From positions 372,001 through 436,000 of the forward strand of contig JAHEWK010000027.1 of the NCBI GenBank assembly GCA_020740775.1: DNA of 64,000 bases, given 5' to 3'. This stretch comes from Ilyonectria destructans (taxonomy: Eukaryota > Ascomycota > Sordariomycetes > Hypocreales > Nectriaceae). The position numbers were made by a program, and so were the translations under genes. Under the pieces are notes generated by a model. The model did no database searches and was not told the DNA's origin. It saw only the letters and a program-made list of their open reading frames with translations. Positions within the stretch are counted from its first letter, which is position 1, and each line of letters starts with the position of its first letter. Below, piece by piece: positions 21,755-32,979 of this stretch.

Positions 21755-22335
21755 GGCGGGGTTGCTTGACTGCAAGTGCATTATTGAGACCAAGAAGGTT
21801 CCAGGTGCGATGAAAGTGCTTCGTGACCTACCATACCCAGTCAAAGTTGACGATATAAACCACACCGCCGTTCTTGACCAGGAAGGCAAGGTCTTCCCTG
21901 GAACAATGGTGGCTTTGGGCCAAGATGGCCTGGCTGAGTTGAAAGGACGACGCAAAGAAGGCATTTGGATCCATGGTGGCGTGCCTCACTAAAACCAGCA
22001 ATATCGGGAGACTCTTATTATACGAACACTGTTTACTTGCAGCTGGCGAATCGGCTTATACCAGCACGCTCGAGCGGAGAGTCGATCCGACACAATGTTG
22101 TGGCTGCCAGGTGCTCGGCCACTGAGCCTTCTCGTGCAGCGAGAACCAGGTGTGTGCGAGATGCGCCGCCGAAGGCCATCACCACAGCGCGTGCCAAACG
22201 CAGGAACTCAAGTGTGTGCCTTGTGGTGATGGACCGCACGAGTCGTTCAGCAGAAGCTGCCCGAAACTCTGATCTACCCAGCATGGGTAGGATGTTTCGG
22301 GCAATTCAACTGAATGTACCTTCCTTTGTCGTCTT
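21755..22335 (+). mobile_element. LINE fragment with ORF1 zinc knuckles
   Basis: At about 22149-22274 one frame encodes two CCHC zinc knuckles: C-x2-C-x4-H-x4-C (CARCAAEGHHHSAC) and C-x2-C-x4-H-x6-C (CVPCGDGPHESFSRSC). A nearby frame then reads MFRAIQLNVP, like the start of ORF2 in Tad1-type LINEs. The open frame before it (about 21762-21992) is compatible with ORF1. Because ORF1-like sequence starts again at about 22765, this fragment comes from a different copy from the longer unit that follows. Confidence 0.6.
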
Positions 22336-22764
22336 ACTTTCTTGGCACGCAGATTTTAACAGGGTGTTGCAGAAAGTAGCCTCAATTACACCCTTTTCCC
22401 TAGCAAGTGCACCGCAACAACCCATGATCCTGCGCTCCGCTCGGCCTCTGGCGGGGGCGATGGCACCAGTCACCACCGGTGCGCCCACCGTCCCAGATCG
22501 CTTCGACCTGAGAATCCATACTCGCGCCAATCTCAATCGAGGAGCCCGCATGGCTCTCTTGCAAAACAGCTCGGCCGTTGTGCATGGACATGTTGGTGTC
22601 CCGCCGGCCTTCGAGAGGACGGCGCAAACGCCATCTTCGCCTTCCATGCGCTCTCTACTACTACGGCCACGGAAGGAGCCTAGCTTGCCCGTCTGTCCTT
22701 CCGTCCGTCTTCCTCTCCCGATCGTACTCGGACCACTGAACAGCAACCAGTATCTCTTATTGAA

Positions 22765-23525
22765 TCAGCCGGTAGGCTCGCATGCAAGCGTGTGGAGGAG
22801 CACACTGCCAAGTTGAAGGTGTACCAGGTCTTCTGTGCTCAATTCGGGGAGGCGGCGGAACAATCCACAACGGGACTCGAATGAGAATTCGCTCGAGTTT
22901 GCCAATAGGTTCCTGGATTCATGGAACCAGGCACTCACTGACGCCAAATATGGTCCCGTGCCTACCTACAGCAGCGTCGCGGCCTCGCCTCCGGCTGCAA
23001 ACAGTTCTCTTACCCACCAACATCAACATCATCAACATCATCAACATCATCAACATCATCAACATCATCAACATCATCAACATCATCAACATCATCAACA
23101 TCATCAACATCAACAACATCAACAACAAAACCCCCCTCATCGCCAGGGGTAGCTGACTGCTGTTCTCCCTCCCCGCGAGAGAACCTCCGTGTCTTCACCC
23201 AGTTAGACGCCGGAGCTCCGGCTAGAGCTCACAAGGACTTTGTAACCCGGGCCCATATGTCCGGGAAACTTGGAGAGGGCTCACGCAAAATCCTGCGAGT
23301 TTTCCCAAGTCAGGTCCGGATGGGTCGTCCTCGCCACCGACATAATCACCCACGATCTCCTCGTACAGAGATAAACGGAATGGGCAGCCGATCTAGGGGC
23401 TGCTGCCATAGAGACTAACAAGGAGTGGTTTATATTTACCTATGTAGTCCCAGACTGGGCTGAAGCCTGTCGACATACGCCCCTTACGGCACCAGTCCGA
23501 CAACCCTCTAACAAAACTTGACTTA
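22765..23525 (+). pseudogene. LINE ORF1 (gag-like), decayed
   Basis: The reading switches frame and contains stops, but ORF1-like pieces are visible: KRVEEHTAKLKVYQVFCAQF, EFANRFLDSWNQALTDAKYG, TYSSVAASPPAA, then RENLRVFTQLDAGAPARAHK and, in another frame, TEWAADLGAAAIETNKEWFI. The order matches the gag-like ORF1 of Tad1-clade LINEs. A trinucleotide-like expansion (23022-23120) interrupts it. No intact product is expected. Confidence 0.65.
23022..23120. repeat. (atcatcaac)n microsatellite inside LINE ORF1
   Basis: About ten copies of a 9-bp unit (aacatcatc and its permutations), giving poly-His/Gln, Asn/Ile or Ser/Thr strings depending on frame. Confidence 0.95.
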
Positions 23526-23529
23526 TATC

Positions 23530-26145
23530 TTTTTCTCGGCAAGATGTCCCCGGTCTATGACTGTGCTCTTGCATTAGCAGACTCGGAACGATACGATGTC
23601 GTGCTCCTCAAGAACCATGGACAACGATAGCAAATCCCCGTTGCCCCACGAAGACTCACCCGGCATACGACACCTGCTCTCCAGTCGAAGCGTGGGATAG
23701 CAATAGCACTCGGCCCAGAGTCATGACGTATGCCCGCCGTGACGCCAAGCTCCTGGCAGACCAGAACCGACCCTACATAAGCCGCGATATCCTGTGGCTT
23801 ACGGTCAACGATATAGTGATCGTTAAATTCTACCGCCAGAACGATGAAAATGGTGGATTGGATATTCTACTGCAATGGCCCAACAGACGACGAGCTCAAG
23901 GGCTTCGTAGAAATCGCAGAACTCGGATCGACTGGGATCCCCGTTGCTGCCCGGGTCCGTCGAAGCTAGACGAGCTCGCATCTACGCTCGTGAGCCCCTT
24001 GCACTCAGCAGCGAAGGCAACGGACGGGCCTGCGAGGATGGGAGCGCACAGCGCTCCGTGGTGGACCGAAGAGTGCGCCCGTGCGGCAGCCGGATATCGT
24101 GCGATCAGAAGACTGTACACCCTCGGATTCAACCAAGATTTTTTAGCTAGCCAAACGAGATTTCCACCCTGTGGTTCGCCAAGCAGGAAGGCTCTTCTGG
24201 CGGAACCTGATCAACAGCTTCTCAGACAGCAACTCCGTTTTCAAGGTCGTCCGGTGACTGGGATCACCAGGGCCTTTCCAACCTCCTCCACTGCAAGTGG
24301 ACGAGGTAGTCTACGAAACCCAGCTGGACGAGGCTAACGTGCTCCGGCGAGCTACTTTGGAGCGGCAAACAGCAGATGATGATATATATTCACGACCCCT
24401 GGATTCAGGTCAACACTCACCCACACAATGATTCCACTCCCGCAGAAAATCTCTCTGGAAGCACAGGAAGCGACTTTCCGTACCGGGAAGACATCTCCGG
24501 GGGCAGATAGCATCACTGTCAAACTCCTTACAGCACTGTGGCACATCATTGGGTCGCACGCCCGTCGCCTCTTCGAGGGGTGCCTAGCAATAAGCCACCA
24601 CCCAAAACCCTTCAAGTAGCAGAGGTGGTTGTGATCGCTACACTTGGACATAGAGACCTGACAGCCCCACGAGCATAGCGACCTATCTCTCTGCTCTTCT
24701 GCTTCGGCAAGGGAATGGAACGGTCAGTTGCGCGCCGTCTCGTGTGGGCATGAATTCACTACAGAGTCCTTCATCCCCAGCAAGCCGGAGCTCTCCCTAA
24801 GACATCGGCGACAGACCTTGGAGCTACTTTGGTTCACGACATTGAGGAAGCATTTTCCCGCAAGAAGGTGGTCTCACTGGTCACGATGGACATCTAAGGT
24901 GCATTTGACACTGCCATGCGCAACAGACTGATTTTGCGATTCCGCGAACAAGGCGGGCCGGACCATCTCACACGATAGGCTAGATCCTTTATTGGATGAC
25001 CGATGTGCTCGTGCTAGGTACCGGTACCAAGACACCATCACACCGCTCTCTCCTCTCTAGTGCGGGTCTCCCTCAGGGATTGCCGGTATCGCCGGTATCG
25101 CCGATCCTCTTTCAGCTGTATACAGAACGCATGAGCCGATTAGGAAACCCTCAAGGCCGATTCGGTTATGCAGACGACACGGACGACACGGACGACACGG
25201 ACAACACGGACAACACGGACAATACAGGCGTCCTTAATCCCTCGACGAGGCCCACCCCATCGCGAAGCGCACGCTTCGACCCAGACATCCCACATACCAT
25301 AAGCTCATCAAGTGGAAGTACTAAACCTCATCAGAGGCAAACTTCAGGACGCGTCTCCGATGAGCCGGTGAGCTCCTCGCGCCCTGCGTACGGCCGACCC
25401 TCATCCAACAATGCTACAGCAAGGAACAGGAAATAGTCCTACAGATAGCTTCGGAAGAAGAATCTGCTGAGGCTTCCTAGGCTTTCCTCCAGTGGATCGA
25501 ATCAGTAAACTCATTTACCTTGATCGTATACTCAGACGGGTCCTTGTCCTCATAGGGAGCAGTCAGCTGCGGCTTCGCCATTCACCAGAACGACCTCTCC
25601 ATCTGCGACGGCTCCGGCCGTCTTGGGCTTGCCGAGGTCTTTGATGCGGAGACCATAGAAGCACTAGAGGGCCTCGAGACCGTCCTATACCTCCCGGGAT
25701 CAGCGACACAGGATATCGTAGTCTGCTTAGACAACCTGGCAGCTGCCACATGTGTACGTGGCAAGCCTTCCTCGAGTTCCAGGCCTGAGCTGCATCACAT
25801 GGAACCACACAAGTACGCTGCATACCTGGCTACACGAACAATCCTGGCAACAAACAGGCCGACAAACTGGCAAAAGCAGCTTTGTCGCTGCCGGAGCCGG
25901 ACGGCGCTCAGCCGACGCTGGCATACCTGCGAAAGATGACGAAGTTAAAACCGAAAGAAGCTTTCGCATCATGGTGGTCAACTTTCCCCTCGAACAGTAT
26001 AGGAGATTTAATCTTCAAGGCGACTATACGCTGCCCACGTACCCACCGGAGCTCTCGCTCCCTCGGACAGCTCTGCACCTGGGCCACGACACGACTTGTC
26101 AGTCAGTTCTTTTGCGCGACAAGAAAGGCAAGGTTTAAGCTTATG
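23530..26145 (+). pseudogene. Tad1-like LINE ORF2 (EN-RT-RNase H), decayed
   Basis: Fragments of one ORF2 in order, in changing frames with stops. (1) AP-endonuclease-like domain about 23545-23880 (YDCALALADSERYDVVLL, MTYARRDAKLLADQNRPYIS). (2) Linker about 24040-24340 (SAPWWTEECARAA, IRRLYTLGFNQ). (3) Reverse transcriptase about 24420-25240, with GADSITVKLL, the intact GLPQG-type turn, SPVSPILFQLYTE and the catalytic FGYADD at 25161-25178. (4) RNase H about 25530-25760 (YSDGS, AEVFDAETIEALEGL, IVVCLDNLAAAT). (5) C-terminal region to about 26145. Function would be target-primed retrotransposition, but this copy cannot make it. Many changes look like C:G to T:A transitions, which would fit RIP, but I have not counted them. 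Confidence 0.82.
25173..25226 (+). repeat. 9-bp expansion within the RT catalytic motif
   Basis: Six in-frame copies of gacgacacg and its variant gacaacacg begin with the two Asp codons of YADD, so the motif reads YADDT followed by extra DDT/DNT triplets before GVL. About 15 residues are added next to the catalytic loop. Confidence 0.9.
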
Positions 26146-27720
26146 CGACATTGCTGCCTAATTGTCGTCTGTTTGTCTTTCCCGGAGTCACGGCAACACA
26201 ACGTGTACATAGCGCTGCCTTTTGGTCGCCGCATGTGTGTGTCTCCTCCGCTTCGTGTTTCTGCGCAGGCTTCTTGTCTCGTCTGCCCGCTCTCCCTGCA
26301 ACTCTTGTCCTGGTAGGTTTTGATCACGTACTATTCCTGCCTACAGCCGGTTCAAACTTAGCAAAGGTTGCGAAGTTGAGACGCTGACGCTAAATACGGA
26401 TTGTATTCCTGGGTACACCACAGTGAAGTGCAGTGCCGTGAAGTGCAGTGCATTGACGTGCATGGAAGCAACAGTCGCTTCAGGCGTTCTTTCGTTCCTC
26501 CTCTTTACTGTTTCGTCTCATTAAACTTCTGGTAGAGGTGGGGCACTGCTCTAGGAGCATTCCAAGCAGCTTTCGTTTGCCCATTCTCCAGCTTTGCTCC
26601 GCCTTCCCCCACTTCTTCTCTTGGTTCCTTATTTTGTCTTGAACGGTTCCGATGCATGCACTCGTTGCTACAGATCTGCGCCTCAACAAAACGCCCTCAC
26701 CTTTGCAGTCCCTTGTGTGACTCATCGATGACTCAAGAGACCCGTTGCTGAGTACTGCATCTTTCTGCCTCCACAGTCGCAAACTCTACCAAGTTCTCGC
26801 AACGGGACTGAAAGGTGGATCAATGTGCCACGCGAACATGTGTTTGCACAATGTTCGTCGCCAATCTCGACAAGACAGGAAACAGCAGAAAAGCGGACGA
26901 GGCTACGTGGTGACGAAGTAGGCGACGCTAAAAGACAAATGACGAAAGACACGACGAGACATACAACAGACACACGACAGACACACGACAGACACGACGA
27001 CAGACGACGACAGACGACGACAGACGACGACAGACACACGACAAAGTTTAAAACGAACACTTCCACACGCACCTCACAGATGAGTGGGTGCCTGTCTTCG
27101 GCCCTCAGGAAATTACGCTTTCCACACTGATTCCGGGTGCGCTCCGCTGTTGCCACGCCCCTGGGTGTCGAGCCCGCCGACCATACCTCCTCGCTTACGT
27201 CGCCTCTCGTCTTGCTCGCGAATGGACGGACATGTGCAAACTTGTACGGCACTACGACACACTGCAATGGATCAGCACCGGACATGCTGCTGATGGCGAA
27301 CCTTTTTCGGGACGCCGGAGCGCGACCATCCGTTGTGATCGTCGCTTTTGTCGCGGACCGAACGATTGAGGCCACAACATGATCTTGTCACGTCGCATTC
27401 AAGGTTTTACAGAATATCCAAGGCCCGCAATGCGTGTACAGTGTCTATCTACCTGACCCATTTAGCGTGCCGACACCACAACAGAAGTCCGTCCTGAGCT
27501 GCAACGTCTCAGCTGCAGGGTTTCCCAGATGTCGCATGTCGCGAAATGCTCGCAAACATAGCTTCAAGTGCGATCCCTCGTGCACTCGCGGGAGCATCCC
27601 TCAGGCACACTTCGGTCCGGTCGTGCTGCGCAGCATGAAATATCCCAGGATCTCCCGCTTTGGAGCGGCACGCTGCACGAGAAGGCTGTTTAGCGTCCAG
27701 CACCCAACCGCATCGACAAT
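26146..27720. other. Gene-free, repeat-bearing interval
   Basis: No coding family recognised. About 26936-27050 is a minisatellite of acgacag words (tandem gacagacgac, with cacacgacag). A gtgaagtgcagtg duplication lies at about 26420-26460. The long minus-strand frame over 26722-27375 has repeat-derived composition and is not credible. Confidence 0.55.
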
Positions 27721-29052
27721 ATGCCCAACATCGCGATCGAGATCTTCGTTCTGCTGAGTATCGGACTCGGCCTCCTCGGCATGCGAATCTGCGTGCGACT
27801 CGACACCAGCCACGGCCGGAAGCTTGCGTTGGACGATTACTTGATGGTCCTGGTCGCAGTCAGTGATATCTACCCTTCGAACTCGTGCCCCGTGCTAACA
27901 TGTTGGCTGTAGCCTCTGTACCTCGTCGAGATGGCTCTTGCCTACGCCGTGAGGTCTCACCTGGGCGGCCTGGCGAACCACGGTATGTCGGATACGGAGA
28001 GAGCGCGGCTAGGTGCAGGCAGCGAGGAGCACGAGCTGCGGGTTCTCGGCTCCCAAATCTACTTGGCAGAATGGGTAGTTCACGTCTCTCTGCTCTGGAT
28101 GCTCAAGGCGGCTGCGTGTACTCACTGCCTGCGGTTGGCGAGGGATTTGGGAACTTACAGAGAGCCTGCCTACGCAGGGCTTGCGTTCGTTTTCATCACC
28201 TGGATCGTCGCTTTTCTGTGCGTTATGCTGGGCTGTCGGCCGCTGAGTCGAAGCCGGCAGATCAGTCCAGATCCTGGCAGTGAGTCCGAGCGACACGTCT
28301 CGTGAAGGGAACACTGGGGTGCTAACCGAAGACAACTGCCAGCCGGCTGTGTCTAAGATCGATCTTTTGGCAACGACGGTTCTCAATGAACTGACCAATG
28401 ATTACCGGCCATGCATCGTGTTGCTGATGCTACCATACATGCGACTATCTTCTCTCAAGAAGCTGGAGTTTGCTGCGGTCTCCGTGTGTGGTGCTCTTGT
28501 CATGGCGGCGGGCATTCTTCGATGCGCGCTCACGCTGACGGTAGGTGTCCTTGGTGTCCAATGACTGGTGTCAGGTGTCAGGTGTCAGGTGTCAGGTGTC
28601 AGGTGTGAGGTATCAGGTATCAGGTGTCATGTGTCAGGCGCCTCCTGTTTGGCGTTTGGTACCTCGCGTCTGGTTCCGGCAGCGAAGGAGTCTCGGTAGC
28701 TTGTTGACATTTCACCCAGAACCGATCTAGCGACATAGAGCAGGCAGAGCGTTAGGCGGTGCGAGAAGCTTTCGGGGCCATCACAACGGTCAACTTACCG
28801 ACCATCTTCTCTTTCTTCGTTGGAGGCCGAGGCCTACAGCGCAAGAGGGCCTGTCCGAGGGCGATGCCCGATACACCGCCTTCCAATCCGCCGTTCTTTC
28901 CGAACGACGGCGGCATATGGGTCACCAGCGAAGTCGGGGTTGAGAGCGTGGAGAGGCAAAGCAGCGTGTCTTGCGGAGAACGTTCACACGAGTGTGTCTG
29001 CCAGACGCCGGACAATGCAAAAGGGCGGTATACTCACGACCTCGTTCACTGA
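27721..29052 (+). pseudogene. Fungal rhodopsin-domain 7-TM protein, one stop codon
   Basis: Integral membrane protein of the fungal rhodopsin-domain (PTH11/SAT4-like) family. Exons 27721-27858, 27913-28279, 28332-28540 and 28720-29052; each intron has GT-AG ends and CTAAC-like branch points in the first two. Seven hydrophobic segments are visible: EIFVLLSIGLGLLGM; YLMVLVAVPLYLVEM; the segment around WVVHVSLLWMLKA; AFVFITWIVAFLCVM; the segment around TTVLNELTND and CIVLLMLP; VCGALVMAAGILRC; and AFGAITTVNLPTIFSFF. The family motif LGCRPLSRSRQISPDPG is present. The frame is broken only by TAG at 28753-28755, where relatives have Trp (expected ER-W-AVRE), so TGG to TAG is likely. The third intron carries a gtgtcag minisatellite. 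The tail (GIWVTSEVGVESVE) is family-like. It is either a recent pseudogene or a truncated 6-TM form. Confidence 0.78.
28563..28640 (+). repeat. ggtgtca heptamer array in an intron
   Basis: Seven or more tandem ggtgtca units, degrading to ggtatca and tgtcagg, all inside the predicted third intron (28541-28719) of the rhodopsin-domain gene. Confidence 0.9.
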
Positions 29053-30418
29053 AGAAGGACTCTGACTGTTCAAAGCGAGTGGTGTCTCCAAACTTGATCA
29101 GGTGTCACATGGGATAATACCGTCGTTGACGGTCGTCCTGTGCCAGTTGTTTGCGTTTGTTCGGTGAAAAGTCAAGACCAAGACACATTCTTTGAATAGA
29201 TCGCGGCCTTCCTATGATCTTTCCATAACCGTCGAGTGCCTAGTCTTGCTCAAGCGCGTTGGTTCGCGCGCGCAGTACCGTATCCCCTCTCGCCGCTTGT
29301 CCACATGTAGGTATTGCAATTGAGCTTGAGTGAGCATCTGACCAAAGCCACCTCGGTTACCAACTGGCAAGTGAGAGGGAACGATAACACGTATGCATGA
29401 CGGACAAAAAACTCAGGCCACTTGGCGAGATTCTCCTAGGTTTGTTCACTTCATTTACGACGAAGGAACTCGCCGATCATACGTGTGTTTCAAAAAGCCC
29501 CATCTATGATTCGGTCTGTACTGGCAACCGCTATCCCCCGGCAAGCGCCGGTTCACGCTTGGCGAGCGATGTTTTAAAGAGCGCAAGCATCATCGAGAGA
29601 ATAGAGTGCAGACGTGTAGGAGACCACAGTGCATGCAATTCCAAGCACGCGCACTTTTTTCTTTTCCTTCCACTTGCACCCTCTCTGATCAAATCTGGTG
29701 CGAAGTCTCTGAGATGCATGAGCCCACTACGTCAGATCCTTGAGGTAGCAAATACACTACAAACGACGGCAGCAAACGCGTGGCTTGATCCTTACAGACT
29801 ATCCGAAACTCTTCCTCCAGTTAGAAATGATTTCGTAACAGAAAAGGGTACTCATCAACTAAATTCACAAAACAGACCCAGTACGGAAATCACAGACCAT
29901 ACCACCAAAAAATAAAACAAAAAAAAAAGGTAAAGAAAAAAAATTCCGATACCACTTAACACGGCCAGCCCAAGTCGACGCGTTGACCAGAAGATGTTGT
30001 CTCAGATGGGCAGACCCCAGCTTTATGTCAGCCGCTGCGGCTAAGTTAGGATACGGCAATCTGCGAGACATTCTTTTACAGAGGTGGCTGTGCGAGAGCA
30101 TGGCCGTGCGAAGTTGCGCTCGCCGGGTGCATGACGAACCATCCGCGGCAGAGGCCGAGAGGAACCCATCTAGACCATTTGTGACATGCCGACGAAACCA
30201 GTCCAGAGAAATCGGTTGGGAGGAAATCTCTATCTAGCATCTCATTTCCCTGCCTGCTGATACGTAGTGTGAACAGCCATAGCACTCTCTGTTGGCTCTG
30301 GTGTTTTCTCCTCGTCGCGGTCGCAGTAGAGGGCTAGCCCCGGCGCTGATCCGTAGAAGTGTCTACCATGACTGAATGAGTGGTTGTCACAGCACCACAA
30401 TGGACTTTCCGCGAACGC
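29053..30418. other. Intergenic, no supported gene
   Basis: A 172-codon plus-strand frame starting with ATG at 29397 has no recognised domain, low-complexity ends and no splice evidence; it is not called. An A-rich tract is at about 29900-29945. Confidence 0.45.
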
Positions 30419-30794
30419 CTAGGTCGATCGAACGTATGAGCTGTCCTTCGAGTCGCCAGTTGACACATTCGGCAAAGCCCCATCTTCAGACACGATAATG
30501 CTGACGGATCTCTCAAGGTCATCGTTAGGCTCCAAAGAACTGTCTGACATGTTCTCTCGGTCTCTTAGCCCGGGATCAAACAGACACCAGTTATGAATTG
30601 GCCGACCCTCGCAATCAGTCATGGTGCATTGATTGCACCGTATATGCGGACATCTTGCATTTCTACAGAGGCATGTAGTTACTTCCCACGATGTCCAACA
30701 CTACCTCATCGTTAACACCTTGACGCATATTCACTAATCGAACGGGCATGCTTACATCGCAGCAAACCCAATGGGTGGAGTTTGAGTCAGGCAT
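30419..30794 (-). CDS. Possible small Cys-rich (zinc-type) protein, unresolved
   Basis: Two minus-strand pieces look related. The upstream piece reads MPDSNSTHWVCCDVSMPVR; the downstream piece reads CRNARCPHIRCNQC followed by an acidic Ser-rich tail. W-x-CC followed by a CxxxxC/CxxC pair resembles small zinc-binding modules found in fungal hypothetical proteins. The two pieces are in different frames, and I could not find a GT-AG intron that joins them properly, so this may be a frameshifted remnant. Confidence 0.25.
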
Positions 30795-31738
30795 GATCTG
30801 ATTGCGGCGCGGTGCGAGTTTAACGGGGTCGTTTTGGGGTGTACCCAATACAATATCAACAGAGGACTCGCTGATGGCTAAAAGGTATTTGTGCTGTGGC
30901 ACTGTATAGGGAAGAGCACGCTCGCGGCCGATAGTCAATCTGTTTTCTTGTTCGTTCTTTGGGCCTTCCTACTTTCCATTCTTTCTTTCCCATCTTATGT
31001 TCCTGAAGGAATGGGTGCAAGAGACGAATCAATCCTCATGATCATTTGCAATGGATACACCCTGAACTCTACGAGCATGGCGTGCAACGTATATGCGAAC
31101 ATTCGTCATGTTGTTGTAACGCGTCAACTACTGAATTGGGCAGAACATACGTTCAAAATTCCACAGTCACTAGACTATTTGTTTCTGGTTTGGGAGGCCC
31201 CATGGCGGCTCGAAAAGGTGTCCGTCTCAGACACGTAGCAGACTGCATCGGTCAGTCACCACAACGATGAAACTTGTTGTGTGGCAGGTTGTCCTGAGTC
31301 ATCCACCCCACAGGCTTGTAACATGATCAAACAGTTCGTGACGAATGTGCTATGACTACCCAGAGTTCGAGAGGTCAGGCTGTTGCTGGCTGGACTTCTG
31401 CTTCCTTGTATGTGCTGCTTGTGGGACCGAACAACAGGTGGCCTGTGCAGGGAATCAAGTTCAACATTTAACTGACGGACACTCTTAGGGGCTACAAGGT
31501 TTGTCCAGTTTGCGTTGCCTACTTCTGAGTAGATTGAACAGCCGGAATCAGTTTGGGCGCGTCTCGCGAGCGTAATAAACCACGGAAATGAATCAAGGGC
31601 GGATGAACACTCCATGGTATTGTCACATGGGATTTTGTGAAATGAAAGTCGCGGCAGCGGAAATTAGGTCTACCTAGCGGGATTCTCTACACTGTTAAAA
31701 AAGAAAGAAAGAAAGAAAGAATGGTGGGAGAATAAACG
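30795..31738. other. Intergenic
   Basis: No convincing gene. 31238-31310 resembles 5761-5836 (see findings). A 119-codon minus-strand frame at 31256-31615 has a real ATG but no recognisable domain. Confidence 0.45.
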
Positions 31739-32354
31739 CTACGTGTCCATAAGGATTGGGTCTCGAAAAGTGTCCGCCCACGTCGAGTACCGCAAACAAT
31801 CGAAATCGGCATAGCCTCCAGATCTGCCTGCGTTTCAGATAGTCAGTTAAGAAGATGAGCAGATGTGCGATCAGCTTACAATTTCCGAGTGTTCGCAAGA
31901 TATCACTGCAAGCTCCATCTCCGTTGATGCTCATGTTGGCCGCCTTGCATTTCGGCACCCAGGTGACTTGGAACATCTGAACAAGCCAAGTCGTATTGAG
32001 ATGATAGGTTCTAGATATACCGGGGAAGTCTTGAGCCAAGGTGGCGTCTCGTTGAGATTCGCAAAAACGGATTGCGTTATCGTCCCTTGTGGGTTTGGAC
32101 AGAACGAGATTATCGCCACCAGCAAAACAACGAATAACCGGGTCAACGATCGCGGAAGTGTGTGAAGTGAGTGCGGTGGAACTGATTTTCGTACCATCAG
32201 CTTCCCCCGTGGTTGTTGCGGCCAGTGTACTCCACAATCCACCGATGCCAGTAAGAATGTGCGTCGAGAAGCTAGGATGGGCGCTCTCGCTCTCCGCGTT
32301 TACTAATGTAAAAGTGGCAAGGAAGACATGCACAAAGAAGATGGTGAGGTTCAT
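31739..32354 (-). CDS. Small secreted Cys protein (GGYADFDCLRY type)
   Basis: Exons 32354-31880 and 31827-31739 (a 52-bp intron with GTAAGC donor) encode 187 residues. MNLTIFFVHVFLATFTLVNA is a clear signal peptide. The mature part has six Cys (RCFAG, RFCES, PKCKA, ACSDI, GNCRS, DCLRY). The C-terminal block, with W in TWVPKC, then CSDILRTLGNC and GGYADFDCLRY, fits a common family of uncharacterised fungal secreted proteins that end in a GG-Y-...-C-x-R/K-Y motif. No catalytic residues are recognised. It is a candidate effector only in the loose sense of small, secreted and Cys-containing. Removing the intron is what restores the conserved C-terminus, which supports the splice. Confidence 0.75.
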
Positions 32355-32979
32355 GATTCAGGATAGCCTTGTTTCTGCCGAAAGGAGTCTTGCCACTGAA
32401 ATATATAGTAAGTCGGCCTCGTGAGTTGATACGGTCAGAACTCAGAAGAGCAGCAGTGATGGGACAAGACGGCAGATCGGTGGATGGTTGTTTGGTACAG
32501 TCAGGGATGAGTCTATGGTGTGTCAGACTTCAGCTACCAGTTTTACGACAGGCGCAGCATGCACACCTCGTTAAAGCGGGTGTACCAGATTTCTATAATG
32601 TGACTGGCCTCTTATGTAACAACGCATAGTACGAACAGTACGTGAGGGGTGTTTACCAAGGCAAAAGAAGGCGTTCACGAACAGATTCGACCCATCCCAA
32701 CGTACAGTTGCCTTTTATGGATGGTAAACTTGCGTTGGCGTGCGTTGGCGACGTATCGAAACACGTTCAAGCGATGTCAGTTCCGTTTCAGAGCCCGAGG
32801 TTTCCTAGTGGACGGATATAATGACGCAAACTGTTATCGAAGGAGACCACCAGACCCAGGCGAACCGGACGGGGTTCTCTTCGCACCTTGCCATACGGAT
32901 GGGCAAACGTAACGTCAAACAAGTCATGGTGCCCGTGATGATTCGTTGGTGGTGGACGAGACAGGAAACATGACAATCC

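Noticed and set aside
26722..27375. 217-codon minus-strand open frame
   Set aside because: It is largely the complement of the acgacag minisatellite, has no domain, and gene-like splice signals are missing.
29397..29915. 172-codon plus-strand frame with ATG
   Set aside because: No family, no splice support, low-complexity 3' end; recorded as intergenic.
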